Shown here: positions 16,751 to 28,076 of the stretch, one piece after another
Position numbering within the stretch: position 1 is the first letter of the stretch
Layout: each line of letters begins with the position of its first letter
NCBI RefSeq assembly: GCF_036373705.1
Contig: NC_089868.1
Location: 12,587,020-12,651,019, forward strand
Length of the DNA stretch: 64,000 nt
From: Amia ocellicauda
Lineage: Eukaryota > Chordata > Actinopteri > Amiiformes > Amiidae
Direction: 5' to 3'
Translations under genes and position numbers: made by a program
Notes under the pieces: generated by a model
What the model saw: the letters and a program-made list of their open reading frames with translations, nothing else
Told to the model about the DNA's origin: nothing
Database searches by the model: none

Positions 16751-17719
16751 ACCCAAACACTCGAGTAACTGATGTAAAAATTAGGAAAAATTACAAACCA
16801 TGCCCATTCCAAATATAAACAGTATTAATCTTATATATCCTTAAATGACCGCATTATAAAAGTGTAAGATTTCAAGGTAAAGTAAGATGCTGATGGACAT
16901 TTCATTGTTAGCAATGTTGTATTTTATGTTAATAATGGCAAAGCTTTTTTTTTTTCTATGATCATTGTTTTCTATCCTGTGGGTCTGCTGTGTACCGTTA
17001 AGATACTTTACATCGTGTTGTAATCCTACCATTAAAACACTAATACAAAGTTTTAAAGCTGCAAGGCACATCTACTGGTTTAATTTGAACACGTTGTCAC
17101 ATGACAGCCATGGATTCCGGGATGGAAGTGTTTTAAGTGTTATTCTCACGCGTGTAAACCAGCCTTTCTGGCACTTTCCTGCAAAAAACACTAGACCACT
17201 GCAAAAACTGTACTAGAGCTGATTTGTGAGCAAGTTAGTGGTTAAAACACACAAGTCAACTCTGCCATAGACGCCATCAACACTGAAAATACATTCACTT
17301 TGTAGGGTGGTACAGAAAGACGCACTTCAGCCAATCTTGCAAGGACAGGTAGTCGATACTGGTTCATTTTCCACCACAACAACAGGCTTTTCTTTCGTTT
17401 CATTATAGTTACACCAAAATGTCTTCAACCTCAGTGGGGTAGGAGCGGGTGCTGCATGCAGTTATTATATTAATTGTTACGTTAATAAGTGGGCATTATT
17501 ACTTATTCTGGTCATATTATTTCATACAAATACACAGCGCAAGGAAATGTTTAAAACACATTTATTCATACTTTTAAATATTTAGAATTGGGAAGCATGG
17601 ACAGAGAGATTCTAGAGTCTGTAGGGGCCCTAGGCAGAATATTTCCGGGGTGTGTGTGGGGGGGATGCCGATGTGTTTTCTCCTGTGAGAGCGGAGGGGG
17701 GGTGCTGATGGTGTTTTCT

Positions 17720-17875
17720 CCAGTAGCAGAGTTTTTCTGGTAGCGGAGTACTATTGAAGATGGTGCCAAGATATTTGTACTGGTCTACAATGTCCACCTC
17801 CTCGCCATGGATGATCACCGGGGATTGCTTCTTTGTTTTCAAGAGAGGTGGTTCAAAGAATTCCAGTGGCTCCAC
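17720..17875 (-). pseudogene. non-LTR retrotransposon reverse-transcriptase fragment
   Basis: The frame includes IHGEEVDIVDQYKYLGTIF. Hydrophobic residues followed by YKYLGT are typical of the region after the reverse-transcriptase palm in L2/CR1/Rex-type LINEs. The similarity stops after about 50 residues and no other part of the ORF is present. It lies directly left of the hAT relic. Confidence 0.55.
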
Positions 17876-17884
17876 TACAGTCCT

Positions 17885-20035
17885 AGTGTGAATGGAGTGT
17901 TATGCTTCTATTCCACAAAAGCTTTCAAAAGCCAGAAATCACCACTTGCAAAAAACTCTGATGCTGCATTTGTAAACTCTTGATTCAGAAACTGGAAAAG
18001 AGCAATAGAAACATTTGCTTTACATTCAAGCACCAGTCACACAAGGTTGCCATGAATACACAGTCATCAAACAAGTCCAGTTGATACCCAACTGTCCACA
18101 GTTAGAGCTCTCCAGCAAGAGAGAGCAAGATCATGCCTCTCAAAAATAGTGGGTACTGTGCAACTTTTAATTAGACAGAGTTTAGCTCTCAGGGGCCATG
18201 AGGACAAGGATGGAAATCTATACCAAACACTGAAAATGAGATCTGAGGATGACCCAGTTCTTGCTACATGGTTGACAACACAGTGCCATGATTATTCAAG
18301 CACAAAAGTTCAGAATGAAATCCTGTGTTTATTGGCCAACTGCATTGTCAAAGATATTGCCAGTACAGTCCTCAATCTACCACTGTAGCAATACTCGATT
18401 ATAACAGATGGAACTCAACAGGAGTTATTCTGTGTCCGTTGTGTGGATCATGACCTGATCCCCCATAAAGCATTTGTTGGATTATATCTGGAGACAACCT
18501 GGCAAAAGTTGCTATGGATGTCCTGCTGCACCTTAACTTGCCCATCTCAAGTCTGCGTGGACAAACATATGATGGAACACCAACCATACTAAGAGAAAAG
18601 CAGCCACTTGCTCTGCATGTCCATTGTGGCCTTCACTGTATAAATCTTGTCACACAGGCTGCCTGCACATCATCACCTCTGACATGTATTGCCCAGAGTG
18701 AATACACAAGTCTGTATAGGCAATTGGGGAAATTAGCAATCCACTCAGTAATAAGCCTTAGTCTGTAGAGTTCAGCTTGGAGCAGATCGCTACATCTGAT
18801 GGCTCAGACACAGCAACAGCAAGAGGGCTTCTTGAGAACTTTGAGAAAGGGACCACAGTCCTGGGACTCCTTTTAGCCTCTATGGTCACAGAGGAGTTGG
18901 AGTGCCTGAATAGCAGCTTACAGAAGAGAACAGCTGCAGTGGCTGGAATGCGTGCTGCAGTTGAGTGTGTGAAGAACACATTACAGGCAAAGAGGTCAGA
19001 GGATACATTTAAACAGATATATGACAGAGCAACAGAGATGATTGGAAAGTTCAATTTACAATCAATTCAGATGCCTCACATCTGGAATCCATCTAAGCAC
19101 TTCACTGGAAATGCTGCTTCTTATTCTCCCACATCTTCTCAGGAATACTACCAGGCTGAGTTTTATAAGATGCTTGATACTGTGGATGTGCAGCTGAATG
19201 AGCGCTTCAATCAGGCCTGCCTATAAGAGCTTGACAAACTTGCAAGGATTCTCCTCTCAGGAGAGGTTAATACTGTGGTGGACCAGTACCCAGAGCTGAA
19301 CAAGAGATTGATTGATGTGCAGTTGTCCATGTTACAAATTCACCACCAGTATAGCACAAGTACTGAAGCTGCAACTATCCTCAGAGACCAGCTGCCTGAG
19401 GTCCGTGGTCTTTTCAGCCCAGTAGAAGCACTTGTTAGACTTCTTTTGGTTGTCCCTGCTTCCTCTGAAGCAGAGAGGAGTTTCAGTGCTTTAAGAAGGC
19501 TTAAGTCCTGGCTCCGAAGTACAATGAAGCAAAGCCACTTAAACCATGCAGCAGTCTGTCATGTCCATCAGGACAAGTTGGATGGATTGGACAGAAAAAC
19601 TATTTGCCAGCAGTTTGTCTCTACAAATGAACGAAGAAAACTGGCGTTTGGAGCTTTCAATTAATAAAGAAAAATGTTAGGATGTAAGAAAATGAAGAGA
19701 AGGAAAGAAAAGTTGATAAAGTTGATAAAGTTGTATATTCATTTTTATAATTATTTTAAAGAAAGTATTTGAATAAAGGTCATCAAAAGTAAGTTATTGT
19801 ACTTTGATTTAGTAATGTATCAAAATTACTGAATGTAGCATATGAACCTGGTTTTTAAATATACACAAACATATTGATATCTTACATTTACTTTTGGGCT
19901 ATTTTATACATGTTATAATAATGTAGGCCTATAGTACTATTACCTTTTATATCTAGAAATAAATTCCTGACCTAAAGGTATTACCTGCAGAAAAATATTT
20001 GTCCCCCTCACATTTGAATTCAAACCTACACCCCT
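17885..20035 (+). pseudogene. hAT transposase relic, ZMYM1-like
   Basis: Pieces appear in order in shifting frames: about 18080-18388 (RGHEDKDGNLYQ, NEILCLLANCIVKDI), 18514-18768 (LNLPISSLRGQTYDG, REKQPLALHVHCGLHCINLV), 18777-19226, and 19275-19664 with the hAT C-terminal dimerisation region (PASSEAERSFSALRRLKSWLRS). Known: this architecture is the DUF4371/hAT core of transposases and of ZMYM1-like proteins. In-frame stops near 18386 and 19225, frameshifts, and a deletion after QTYDG show it is dead. The right terminus ends CAAACCTACACCCCTG at 20021-20035, typical hAT TIR style. The N-terminal zinc-finger part and left TIR are not recognisable. Confidence 0.75.
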
Positions 20036-20091
20036 GATTAAAATGCCAACAAATTACAAACTACATCTTTCATAGTTGTTTTGCAAAGTTA

Positions 20092-21510
20092 CCTCTGTAT
20101 GAATTCCAGCGTTGATGCCAGTTCTGCAGGGCACTTGATGTTGAAGATTGATGTAGTAGGATGCCATCATCACAGTGAAAACTGTTTTCCTTCACAACAA
20201 TCCTGTCAATGCTTAGCATGAAGCATGTCGCTGTCAACAGAGAGACTCCTGAGATGATAAGAATAAAAATAATTAATATTCTGCATGAACGGTCATGTTC
20301 ATTTCTTAAGGAACATTTTGAACAGCAGAATAAGTATATGACACCTCAGATGATACAGTATGTTAAATAACTCAACACAAAACATTATGCAAGGTGAGAC
20401 TGGAAGACTTGGTGAAGGTATTTCATCTCCTAAACAAGTGTCACTGGCCTCATGAAACATCAGCCCGTCATCTTTGTGAAAGTATGCAAGGATAAGTAAT
20501 ATTGTCCCTGGAACTTCTGGAACTTGATTTTCACTGCTTTTTCAGCATTTTCCAGTAGTGCGTTTACTTCAGTTACCTTTTTATTTTTTCCATTACCAAT
20601 TATTCTAATGTAGGCAATAAGTCTCTTCCCTTTAGATGACAATGTCTCTGTCAGAGTGTCTTCAAAATGTTTCCCCATAAGTTCCTTGAAATGAATAAGC
20701 ATGCCTGTCATCTCAAATAGAAAGGGTCAATCTCTCAACTGGGTTTCAACTGGCATGCATCACAAGAAATCCCTTCCCTGGGAATAATAGGTGTAACAGT
20801 CCTTCATAGTTGCACTTCTGTGGTGTACTGCTTGAAGAAGAGGAGCTTTATAAATCTCTCTTCGTCAGTGGAGCTGAATGAACAAGGGAGTCAAAGAGTC
20901 ACCGTTACAATTTAAGAAATAGGCCAAATATTAATAAACAAAATATACATGTTTGTACGTATGTAGGATTACTACAATTTACACAGGGAGATACATGTAG
21001 TCACTTCAAAACTTTTAAATAAACCTAAAGTGCATTTACAGATTGGTCTTTGAACAATTCATTGTTATATACTAAAACATTACAACAAGAATAATCATGT
21101 TGGCTATAAACCACAACAGAAAACACTGATATCAGGGGGGGAGGGACAACTAACTGATGAGTAGCTTAATTTAGACATTACACAAAACAAAATGCAAAAC
21201 AGACAAGGAAAGGTTTAGGCAAGGGCAGATAACACATTTGTTGTCTTAAAAGCATACTGTACTTATTCTTTCCTTTCAGTGCAGGTAAAATAATTTGTAG
21301 GATGAATGCTGAAATATACAATTCCACTTAGAATGCAACAATCAAAAATGTCAAATTACATAAAACAAAAGGGGACATACTGACATGTCACAGTACAGCT
21401 GGATATCAGTTTTCTTGCCGGAACTGGTTTAAGAACCGTGAGCAGATCCTCCTCTTCTATGAATTTCAAATCTTCAGCAGTATCTACACCCAAGGTCATA
21501 ACGGTGTTTA
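20092..21510 (-). pseudogene. SAMD3-like gene fragment (SAM domain and C-terminal piece)
   Basis: On the minus strand from about 21507, LGVDTAEDLKFIEEEDL followed by LKPVPARKLI is characteristic of a SAM-like domain. At the downstream end (20092-20255) LTATCFMLSIDRIVVKEN, then FTVMMASYYINLQHQ and, after a one-base shift, PAELASTLEFIQR match the C-terminal pattern of SAMD3-like fish proteins as I recall them. An intervening open frame (20460-20711) has plausible borders but is unassigned. The frameshift in the terminal exon argues for a pseudogene. A multi-copy, transposon-carried gene is also possible. Confidence 0.45.
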
Positions 21511-21954
21511 CTGAATTGAATTCTTAATTTCTCAGGTTTGGCAACACTGACTGGATACAACTCAGCAATGTATGAGTTTCTTCCCTGACATTTTCCATGC
21601 CTTTTCATAGAAGAAAGAATACACCTAGATTTAGTCAATTGTTCACAGCTAATTATGAAACTATCACTTAATCTAGTCAATTTAAGCAATGGCTAATCAC
21701 TTAACCAGGCTCTTAACAGGGGGGGGGGCTTAAACTGAAACTGGAGTGTTTTTTAAAGAAATTACTTGAAACCCACAAGTTGTGAAAGCTGGTAATGGAT
21801 AAAAGCCACTAAGGAAATTAACATGCATGGTATAGTTACCATTTGTAACTCACAATCCTAGAAACCTCAATATCTGAAACTGACTTGTCATTTTTCAGTG
21901 CAAATTACAATGTCTGTTGTAAACAGACAGGTTTTTAAGTACAATTCTGGCACA

Positions 21955-22400
21955 TTTTGTGGCAACACACCTAACTGGCTTTCCAACATGCTTTCACCTG
22001 GAGTGTCTTCCGCATTCAGAGCATCAGTCACGGCTACCATCCAGCGCTTCCACTTTCCCCACTAGATGTCGCCATCACGCTGCCTTAGCAGTCACTTCTG
22101 CCAGCTCTTCAATCATTCAATTATCATTCCTGCAACCCTTGCACTTGTTCAGTCACCCTCTGCACCTCCCATCCCGGTTCTCAGCTCCACATATAAACCC
22201 TCCACTCACTCCCAGCCACTGTGAAGTTTTGTACTACATTGCTGAGCTTTACTGACTGGGCCTTGATTAGTGCCGTGTTCCCTGGATTCCTTGCCTGTGG
22301 CCACGGCCCGTCTTTGCCTGGCCCTTGATCCGCTGCCCCGCGGTACTACACCGGTTCTGAGGACGGAGCCAACATTGTGACTGACTAAGAAAACCGGTTG
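21955..22400 (+). mobile_element. possible LTR-like repeat
   Basis: A GC-richer block with a TATA-like CATATAAACCCTCC near 22190, followed by pyrimidine-rich, stop-free sequence. The layout resembles a gypsy-type LTR, but neither end nor a target duplication can be fixed. Confidence 0.25.
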
Positions 22401-22739
22401 AGTTTTTTCTATTTAGTCTGTGATAATAATAAGAACAACCATGCATTCTTAACCAAATATATGCTAAAGAAACTGAACAGAAATGGGTCCCGAACAGTGT
22501 TCCCAGACCGGACTTACTGGGGAGCAGAAGTCTAACCTGAACGCTAGTGAACAACCGGGTCGCCAACCCCGAGAGGCGCAGCAGCGTTGAATGTCTTGCT
22601 GGGTTCATCCACAGGACAGAAAAATCAATGCCACTCACCCGGCGAAAACCAAACGACAGTCATTGTGGAGCCCCTTGGTACCGTGGACCCAACCACTAAC
22701 GCACAAGTTGTATCTCTCCATGTGTGTGCATGCGTGTGT

Positions 22740-22847
22740 TTGTTTCCTTGAGTAGACGGATGTCTGGAGTACAGGGCAGTCGCTTGTATCTACCGCCTCG
22801 ATAGCAGGCAAGTCTTTCAATTCAAGTGGAAAATCGCTCCTCTTCAT
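22740..22847 (-). CDS. possible first coding exon of an unidentified gene
   Basis: The minus-strand ATG at 22847 opens MKRSDFPLELKDLPAIEAVD, a normal-looking protein start, but no convincing donor follows before low-complexity CA-rich sequence. It faces away from another short ORF starting at 23045 across a CpG-rich spacer. Homology unknown; it may be chance. Confidence 0.2.
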
Positions 22848-22879
22848 AACCTAAGGATCACGCCCAACATTTGTTGTGA

Positions 22880-23044
22880 TTTTCTGTTCATACCTTTCTC
22901 TCGCAATAGCGTCTAAACTAGTACAGGACGGACTGTCCTTCATCTCGTCCATTTTGCTTTTCACTCCCGGCCTCCTTCTGAATTTCGCGCGTCATCAGAA
23001 TCACGTGACTGCACACACGCGCTCCCTAAGCGCAGCGACACAAA
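22880..23044. promoter_or_regulatory. CpG-rich, possibly bidirectional promoter
   Basis: The interval is CpG-dense compared with its surroundings, with TTCGCGCGTCATC, an E-box CACGTG at about 23001-23006, and CACACGCGCT. It separates two divergent ATGs about 200 bp apart. A bidirectional promoter would look like this; the function is inferred. Confidence 0.35.
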
Positions 23045-23203
23045 ATGGCGTCCAGGAGCGGGTGGCAGCAGCGGCGTAGGCAGCTTGAGAGTGTGGTGCG
23101 TCAGAAGCACAAAGTAGTTCCTTTGTTAATTCTACTTTTTCTACTTAATTCAATTTTTTTAAATGTTCGCTTATATAATAGCTGGCACACATACGCGTGT
23201 GTG

Positions 23204-23206
<3 letters not shown>
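23045..23206 (+). CDS. possible short ORF or first exon, unidentified
   Basis: ATG in a strong AAAATGG context opens MASRSGWQQRRRQLESVV, then a hydrophobic run (VVPLLILLFLLNSIF) and a stop at 53 residues. A donor-like GTGCGT follows ...LESV at about 23096, so only a first exon of about 17 codons may be real. A short basic N-terminus with one membrane segment is the alternative. No homologue recalled. Confidence 0.22.

Positions 23207-23236
<30 letters not shown>
23205..23236. repeat. (TA)n microsatellite
   Basis: Uninterrupted TA run flanked by GTGTGT. Confidence 0.9.
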
Positions 23237-23237
<1 letters not shown>

Positions 23238-23239
23238 GT

Positions 23240-24406
23240 GTGTGTGCTGTGAGAATACCAGAGCAACCATCTACTATTGATCTCGCTTGTAGCGCATGGA
23301 TATCACATCTGAAAGTATGCTCCGGACCTATTGTTAACAAAAGAGAGTTGGCTAAGGAGGGTAATCCGTGCCAACATTAAACTATAAATAAATGTAATAG
23401 GAAATACATCAATAAATACGAAATGAATAAATAAATGCAGTTAAAAATTAAATCGAATATTTATATATTTAATATCGTATTTTATTATTTTATTCATTTC
23501 GTGATTTATGTATTTACATCCTGTTTTAATTTTGGCACGGGTTACCCTCCATAGTAAGGGCAGTAGTTAAGTTACTCTTCAAAGGAAAATAAAAAGTAAT
23601 GTTTAAGTATAGCTTTACCGTAAAGCAAAGGTAAAATACAATTTAAAAAAAAAAATGTTTAAGTTGTTACCATAACTTTACAACAGAACAGTATTTTTGC
23701 AGTCAGATTACATTTTTAAAGGTTTCAATTCAATTCAGGGGAATGGCAGTTCTACAAAATGGTTCTGTACATTAAAAACAATTATGGATAATATTTGTAA
23801 AACTACATACATTTTGTTTTTTAATAGTAAATGTCCAGGTTATTCAGTGGATTTTAACCATATGTTAAAATGCGTATATATATTAACATTGGAACAATAT
23901 AGTTAATTACATATTTTTAGAGTTTTATTTTAATTTTTTTACAGTGTAGATGGACATCATTTCACAACATTTCAGAATATTTAAGACTTAAAACATACGT
24001 TATAGTTAATATGACTAGCATATGCCCCAAAAATACTGGGCACTCCACACTACACACTATACCAGAGACACGATGGCCTCGACTCACAAATCATAAGAGA
24101 TCTCTTAGTGAGTGAGGATTGGAGTTCCTCTCAGACCACTGTCACACTATTTTGTTTTTAGAAACTAAAGGAAACCGAGATTTTCCAACCCTGAAACCAA
24201 AATGCTTATAAGAAACCACACAGCAGACACTTTCACCCAGAGTGACTGGTTGCAACTAGGTGGTGAACTGTACATTAACAGCTAATGCTGCAAAGTCAGT
24301 TTTCAATCAATGGGAGGGATGAGGGACAAGGAGGAGAGAAAACGAACTCAAGACGACACGCAGGGAGCACCTGGTAGAGTCGAGAGAGAACCTGTTCTGT
24401 GAGCCT
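23240..24406. other. intergenic, nothing recognised
   Basis: AT-rich sequence up to the start of the duplicated block, with no supported gene. Confidence 0.4.
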
Positions 24407-24740
24407 CCTATTAAAGTCTTGTCCTGAATCACAGGACAATACAATCAGCTGGTAGGATCCAGCACAGAGAAGCAGGTGTGCGGTTCAAGGAATACAAATA
24501 TTGTGTCGACTGCAGACTGCCACACAGTCCCTGCTTCTCACTCCTAGGAGGGTTTTTGATCGATGGTTACAATTATTGGCACTAATTTCTAGTTGAACTG
24601 CAGCAAATGAAATGCATAATAACCTGCATTTTCTCAGAAGAAATCAACTATTCTTGTTTTGTGTTAATAACTTATTTTTTCTTTTATACATGTGTAGAGC
24701 CAGAAATCAATCCATCTCTTGTATTGACTGCACCATTATA
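24407..24740. repeat. segmental duplication block, copy B (partner 490-810)
   Basis: Near-identical to the block downstream of kinase copy 1 and in the same orientation relative to a kinase copy. Homology continues at about 24780-24900 without the fold-back element and SINE-like insertions seen in copy A. Confidence 0.85.
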
Positions 24741-25068
24741 GTAATGTCTTGTTCTTGCTGTTATGATTGTTTATTCATAATGTAAATGATGATTTGATTA
24801 TGAAAAGTAAATGCATGTCAAATGTCTTGTGATGTAATTAGTTCCTCCTAAAGATGTTTACTGCTCACATAGTATCTAATTTCCTGTTACTAGTTTTTCT
24901 CTGCATTTCCTCAAAACCCTGACGATCGTTGGTTTATTAAATGATTCTAAATCGGAGCTACTGAGTGTGTTGCTGGTTTTTTCTTCCCTACGTGTGTCTC
25001 GCTGGCCTGCACCTCACTAATCCAGGTGTGTGTCTGTTTTCTGTTTTTACGAGTGTCTGAAGGTTAAC

Positions 25069-26983
25069 AGAAGTTCTCCTCCTCCTCCTCGGTGAGTCAG
25101 GACTGGTATATTTTCTGACACGTATGCGCTGCTGAAATTCCTGACATCCTTGTGCCCTCTGATGGTAGGGATGAAAGGAGGCTTCACCTTCCTTTCCAGC
25201 AGCCCATTCCAATCCACTCTCTGAAACAAGACAGAAGAATGAAAGGACGGTCATGATAAGGTGGTGCCACCTTCATGTAAACGGATGTTGTGCCCCAACT
25301 TACCGAGAAGTAGGGATGCTTCTTCACTTCTGCAGCATCCCCTTCACCTGACCCAAGGCGCTCGGCTGGAGTTTTATTCAGAAGCTGCACATGATCCAGA
25401 ACAAGAAGGAGAGAGAACGTTATTTTCCATTAATGTACTTCAAGTTGAAACAATGTTAAAAATAAGTTCCCGTAGTTGGAAGTAAAGTTGAGTGAGTTTG
25501 CGTTGTGGTTTGGAACCTCACTCCACTGCTACACAGTCACTGGGTATTGCTCCAATTCCATAACATTGACATTAACATTTAAGATACAGAGAGACAAACT
25601 GGAGGCAAGAACTTAAAGAACAACCCTGGCATACAGACCTCTTTCATTATGGAGGCGGCCTTTGAAGAGACGAACCAAGGATATCGCACTTCAGCCTCAA
25701 CAATATTGCGAAACAACTGCTCTCCATCGTCACCGCGGAAAGGAGGCTACGGGCACAAGGAGAGAGGGATGAGAGCACATTAAAGGGATACTCCAGACCA
25801 GACCTTTGAATATTCACATTCTGAGCCCAGGAATGCAAAAACCATACAGACACAAATATTGTATACTGCGCAACAAAATGGTAAATTCACACCTTAGACA
25901 TGTCTTATTCATCGCTGCAATAACCGGAATCCTACCGAGAACCTAACCTGGTTAACAAAATGTCCTGAAGGGGTTGCCATCGTAACCTGGCAATAAAGGC
26001 ATGTGCTTCCGGTTCTGTATGCAGGAGAGATCTATTTTTGGAACTATAAGATCGGATTTCAAATAGTCTAATTAAGTCATCAAGGCTTATGAATCCTAAC
26101 TGGCCCTCGGTGGTATAGATTTAACTTTGCTTTGGTGACATTCAATGAAATGGTTTTAACCGTAATGGATCCACGAGAGGATTACAGTGGCCCTCTGCTC
26201 TCACTTTAATACTGCATTACCTTGTATTTTTCGAGGCACTTGTAGGAATTAATTGGCAATCCTCTTTTCATACATGACGCTGAGGCGAGACAAAAGACAG
26301 ACAGCGTGTGAATATACATTTAGAAACAGCACTGGTCAATAATTCTGCAGCTGCAACAAAGTGCCGACTTTACTGCAGAGTAAGAAAGTAAAAAAGTCAA
26401 AGAAGACCTTGCTAATGCAGTGCATTGGTGTATTCCATAAAAACACATGACTAGATTTATCCATCTTTGCTCTGCTTACAAATCTCTCTACATCACCAAG
26501 GATTACGATATCTCCTTTTTTCAGCGCCTTGTTGGCCACATTTTCGGATCTGTCTTTGTCCTCAGCCAGCAGCACCTATTAGAGCAACACAGAATCAAGA
26601 TGGTCAAACTCCACTCTCAACCTTAGCATCTACATTCACAACACAAGCATTTAGTAACACATCCTTCCTAATGCTGCACTTTAATAAGTCACACGCAATG
26701 CTTGTGTTAAAGGTTAAAAAGTGCAAATAATTTCAAAATTGTCCACACAGATTTCTTAGGAATCTAGTGTCATGCAAATATCTATTCTCCACATTTCCTA
26801 TTAAATTACTGATCGTTGGTTCTGCCCCACATTATATCCATGATGACTCTGATTACTGGGATTTACCTTCCCAAAAGTGCCATTCCCCAGCACGGCAACA
26901 GATTTATAGTCCTTGACACCAGAACCCAGAAGCCGCTGCCCCCTGCAGAAGAGAGAGGGGGGAGAATAGTCAGTTGCAAAAAT
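25069..26983 (-). pseudogene. PKN-like kinase copy 2 (duplicated pseudogene)
   Basis: Recognisable exons, by copy 1 numbering: exon 3 at 26867-26942 (GNGTFGKV), exon 4 at about 26484-26575, the first ~20 nt of exon 5 near 26262-26281, exon 9 at 25639-25746, exon 10 at 25304-25384 and exon 11 at about 25069-25220. Exons 1-2, most of 5, and 6-8 are missing, removing HRD, DFG and the activation loop. Exon 4 has lost its donor (AG|ATTTGT) and has Asn beside the catalytic Lys. Exon 11 carries a 23-bp deletion at 25094-25099 relative to copy 1, bounded by GAGT repeats, which shifts the frame after PVLT. Intron 8 matches copy 3 more fully than copy 1. The 5' side is fused at about 26990 to a Tc1 element. 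Confidence 0.85.
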
Positions 26984-27004
26984 GAATGTCTCATCCAAGA
27001 TTTG

Positions 27005-27651
27005 ACGGTACATGGCCCGTCCATCGTCCCTTTGATACGGTGCAGTTGTCCTGTCCCCTTAGCAGAAAAACACCCCCAAAGCATAATGTTTCCACCTCCA
27101 TGTTTGATGGTGGGGATGGTGTTCTTGGGGTCATTCCTCCTCCTCCAAACACGGTGAGTTGAGTTGATGCCAAAGAGCTCGTTTTTGGTCTCATCTGACC
27201 ACAACACTTTCACCCAGTTCTCCTCTGAATCATTCAGATGTTCATTGGCAAACTTCAGACGGGCCTGTACATGTGCTTTCTTGAGCGGGGGGACCTTGCG
27301 GGCGCTGTAGGATTTCAGTCCTTCACGGTGTAGTGTGTTACCAATTGTTTTCTTGGTGACTATGGTCCCAGCTGCCTTGAGATCATTAACAAGATCCTCC
27401 CGTGTAGTTCTGGGCTGATTCCTCACCATTCTCATGATCATTGAAACTCCACGAGGTGAGATCTTGCATGGAGCCCCAGACCGAGGGAGACTGACAGTTA
27501 TTTTGTGTTTCTTCCATTTGCGAATAATCGCACCAACTGTTGTCACCTTCTCACCAAGCTGCTTGGCGATGGTCTTGTAGCCCATTCCAGCCTTGTGTAG
27601 GTCTACAATCTTGTCCCTGACATCCTTGGACAGCTCTTTGTTCTTGGCCAT
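27005..27651 (-). pseudogene. Tc1-like transposase, truncated
   Basis: ATG at 27651 starts [20 protein letters not shown]. An N-terminal helix-turn-helix region follows, then a second DNA-binding half ([14 protein letters not shown]) and the start of the DDE catalytic domain. The first Asp lies in VLWSDETK and is followed by [20 protein letters not shown]. Sequence similarity ends after GTMDG with a frameshift into MYRQILDE near 27005. The remaining catalytic acidic residues are absent, so the enzyme is dead. The frame runs open into kinase exon 3 by chance. Confidence 0.85.
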
Positions 27652-27704
27652 GGGGGAGAGTTTGGAATCTGATTGATTGATTGCTTCTGTGGACAGGTGT
27701 CTTT

Positions 27705-27783
27705 TATACAGGTAACGAGCTGAGATTAGGAGCACTCTCTTAAAGGGAGTGCTCCTAATCTCAGCTCGTTACCTGTATAAAAG
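27705..27783. repeat. inverted repeat inside Tc1 leader
   Basis: ACAGGTAACGAGCTGAGATT and its reverse complement flank a short AAGAGAGTG/CACTCCCTT-type centre. It can form a long hairpin and belongs to this Tc1 family. Confidence 0.85.
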
Positions 27784-28076
27784 ACATCTGGGAGACAGAA
27801 ATCTTGCTGATTGATAGGGGATCAAATACTTATTTCCCTCATTAACATACAAATCAATTTATAACTTTTTTGAAATGCGTTTTTGTGGATTTTTTTGTTG
27901 TTATTATGTCTCTCACTGTTAAAATACACCTACCATTAAAATTATAGACTGATCATTTCTTTGTCAGTGGGCAAACATACAAAATCAGCAGGGGCTCAAA
28001 TACTTTTCTCCCTCACTTTATATATATATATATAATTTAAAATAACCATTCATTGTTTTAAACTCATGATTGCTAT

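Larger units (their letters stand above)
26990..28016 (-). mobile_element. Tc1/mariner element, 3' half deleted
   Basis: The element reads on the minus strand. It has its 5' terminal region (about 27800-28016, sharing the GTCTATAATTTTAATGG arm with the relic at 10.3 kb), a near-perfect palindrome at about 27705-27783, and the first two thirds of the transposase. It stops abruptly inside the transposase and is joined to intron 2 of kinase copy 2, so the other terminus is missing. Confidence 0.85.
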
